Shown in pieces: positions 4,733 through 5,835 of a stretch of DNA of 5,835 bases. A model generated the notes under the pieces. That model had not been told where the DNA came from. It was given only the letters and a program-made list of their open reading frames with translations, and did not search any database. The stretch covers positions 1-5,835 of the forward strand of contig CAJGDQ010000070.1 of NCBI GenBank assembly GCA_904502215.1. Reading direction: 5' to 3'. How positions within the stretch are numbered: the stretch's first letter is position 1; every line of letters begins with the position of its first letter. This DNA comes from Clostridiaceae bacterium. GTDB lineage: Bacteria; Bacillota; Clostridia; Oscillospirales; Acutalibacteraceae. The position numbers and the translations under genes are program-made.

Positions 4733-5835
4733 ATGGCAAAAGAAAAAAACGAAATTTGCTGCTCCTTTTGCGGCAAATCGCAGGATGAAGTAACCCGTCT
4801 TGTTGAGGGACCCGGGGTTTATATTTGCGATACCTGTATTGAGTTTTGCAATTCTCTTCTTTTCGCCGATGAAGAAGCGGTTAAAAAGAATGGCAAGAAA
4901 AAAGCAAAAGAGGAGTTTGTTCTTCCCAAGCCTCAGGAGATTAAGGCTCAGCTCGACCAGTATGTAATCGGTCAAGATGAGGCTAAAAGAACCCTCTCGG
5001 TTGCGGTTTATAATCATTATAAGAGAATTTTCAAAAATACCGAAGCGGACGTTGAGCTTAATAAGAGTAATGTTTTAATGTTGGGACCTACCGGTGTTGG
5101 TAAAACCCTTTTGGCTCAAACTCTTGCTAAAACCCTTAATGTTCCGATTGCGATAACCGATGCAACAACGCTTACTGAAGCCGGCTATGTTGGTGAGGAT
5201 GTTGAGAATATCTTGCTTCGCTTAATTCAAGCGGCCGACTTTGATATAGAAAAGGCTGAGCGCGGAATTATCTATGTTGATGAGATTGATAAGATTGCAA
5301 GAAAATCAGAAAACGCTTCAATTACAAGAGACGTAAGCGGTGAGGGTGTTCAGCAGGCTTTACTTAAAATTCTTGAGGGCACTGTTTCGAATGTTCCCCC
5401 TCAGGGTGGCCGAAAGCATCCCCAACAAGAGTTTATTCAAATTGATACAACCAATATCCTCTTTATTTGCGCAGGCGCTTTTGATGGTATTGATAAGGTG
5501 ATAGAGAAAAGGGTTGGCGGCTCAAGCTTAGGCTTTGGCGCTGCCGTTAAATCCCCCAAGAGTATTGAGGCTGAAACTCAAAGTATGACCGCAACCCATC
5601 AGGATTTAGTTAAGTTCGGTCTTATCCCCGAGCTTGTTGGCCGTCTTCCAGTTATAACCGCTTTAAAGGGTATAGATAAGGAAACGCTTGTTAAGATTAT
5701 GACCGAGCCCAAAAACTCGATTATCAAGCAATACGAAGCCCTATTTAAGATGGATGGAATTGAGCTTGTTTTCGATAAAAAGGCGCTCGAGAAAATCGCC
5801 GAGCAAACGGTTGAAAGAAAAACAGGCGCCAGAGG
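4733..5835 (+). CDS. clpX: ATP-dependent Clp protease, ATP-binding subunit ClpX (3' end beyond window)
   Basis: ClpX is the hexameric AAA+ unfoldase that recognises tagged substrates and threads them into ClpP. I translated 367 codons plus two bases with no stop; the family is about 410-430 residues, so roughly the last 50 lie beyond the window. The N-terminal zinc-binding domain has C10, C13, C32 and C35. The AAA+ core shows Walker A GPTGVGKT (118-125), pore-1 loop GYVGEDVEN (151-159), Walker B IIYVDEIDKI (179-188), pore-2 region and GEGVQQALLKILEG (203-216), RKH loop GGRKHPQQEF (225-234), sensor-1 region FICAGAF (244-250), ClpP-docking tripeptide LGF (266-268, the 'IGF' loop), and arginine-finger block GLIPELVGRLPV (296-307, R304). 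The window ends within the sensor-2 motif TGARG. It starts 11 bases after the clpP stop. Confidence 0.97.
   Translation, partial: MAKEKNEICCSFCGKSQDEVTRLVEGPGVYICDTCIEFCNSLLFADEEAVKKNGKKKAKEEFVLPKPQEIKAQLDQYVIGQDEAKRTLSVAVYNHYKRIFKNTEADVELNKSNVLMLGPTGVGKTLLAQTLAKTLNVPIAITDATTLTEAGYVGEDVENILLRLIQAADFDIEKAERGIIYVDEIDKIARKSENASITRDVSGEGVQQALLKILEGTVSNVPPQGGRKHPQQEFIQIDTTNILFICAGAFDGIDKVIEKRVGGSSLGFGAAVKSPKSIEAETQSMTATHQDLVKFGLIPELVGRLPVITALKGIDKETLVKIMTEPKNSIIKQYEALFKMDGIELVFDKKALEKIAEQTVERKTGAR

Noticed and set aside
4733..5835. clpX as a truncated pseudogene
   Set aside because: The frame is intact to the last base and all AAA+ motifs are present; it is simply cut by the window edge.

Overview
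The window looks like a chromosomal housekeeping segment from a low-to-moderate GC member of the Clostridia. Oscillospirales/Ruminococcaceae-like gut bacteria are the best guess, from protein style and gene mix only. Supporting points are the strong Shine-Dalgarno sequences (AGGAG, GGAGG), the simple -35/-10 and extended -10 promoters, a DUF1540 small cysteine protein, a COG1768-type phosphoesterase, and a trigger factor with a Lys/Thr/Ala tail.

Layout from left to right. Positions 1-108 hold the promoter and ribosome binding site of thrC. Positions 109-1596 encode threonine synthase. A perfect 11-bp hairpin (1599-1624) separates it from a convergent minus-strand gene for a 54-residue DUF1540 protein (1638-1802). 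The DUF1540 gene diverges from a calcineurin-like metallophosphoesterase (1898-2575). The 95-base gap between the two start codons contains an inverted repeat overlapping the likely promoter -10 elements. Next come tig, trigger factor (2671-4035, own extended -10 promoter), a strong intrinsic terminator (4072-4101), clpP (4128-4721) and clpX (4733 to the window end, truncated by the window edge).

The right half is the widely conserved tig-clpP-clpX protein quality-control cluster. Trigger factor binds nascent chains at the ribosome exit. ClpX unfolds ATP-dependently the proteins to be destroyed, and ClpP degrades them. clpP and clpX are only 11 bases apart, and the clpX Shine-Dalgarno begins inside the clpP stop codon, so they are clearly co-transcribed. 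thrC is a stand-alone biosynthetic gene; the DUF1540 and phosphoesterase genes have no assigned cellular role.

I do not see an undescribed multi-gene system here. The most interesting points are the operator-like inverted repeat between the DUF1540 and phosphoesterase genes, the small cysteine protein itself, a strong terminator before clpP with no visible promoter after it, and the basic repeat tail on trigger factor. No mobile element, CRISPR array, rRNA or tRNA gene was seen.
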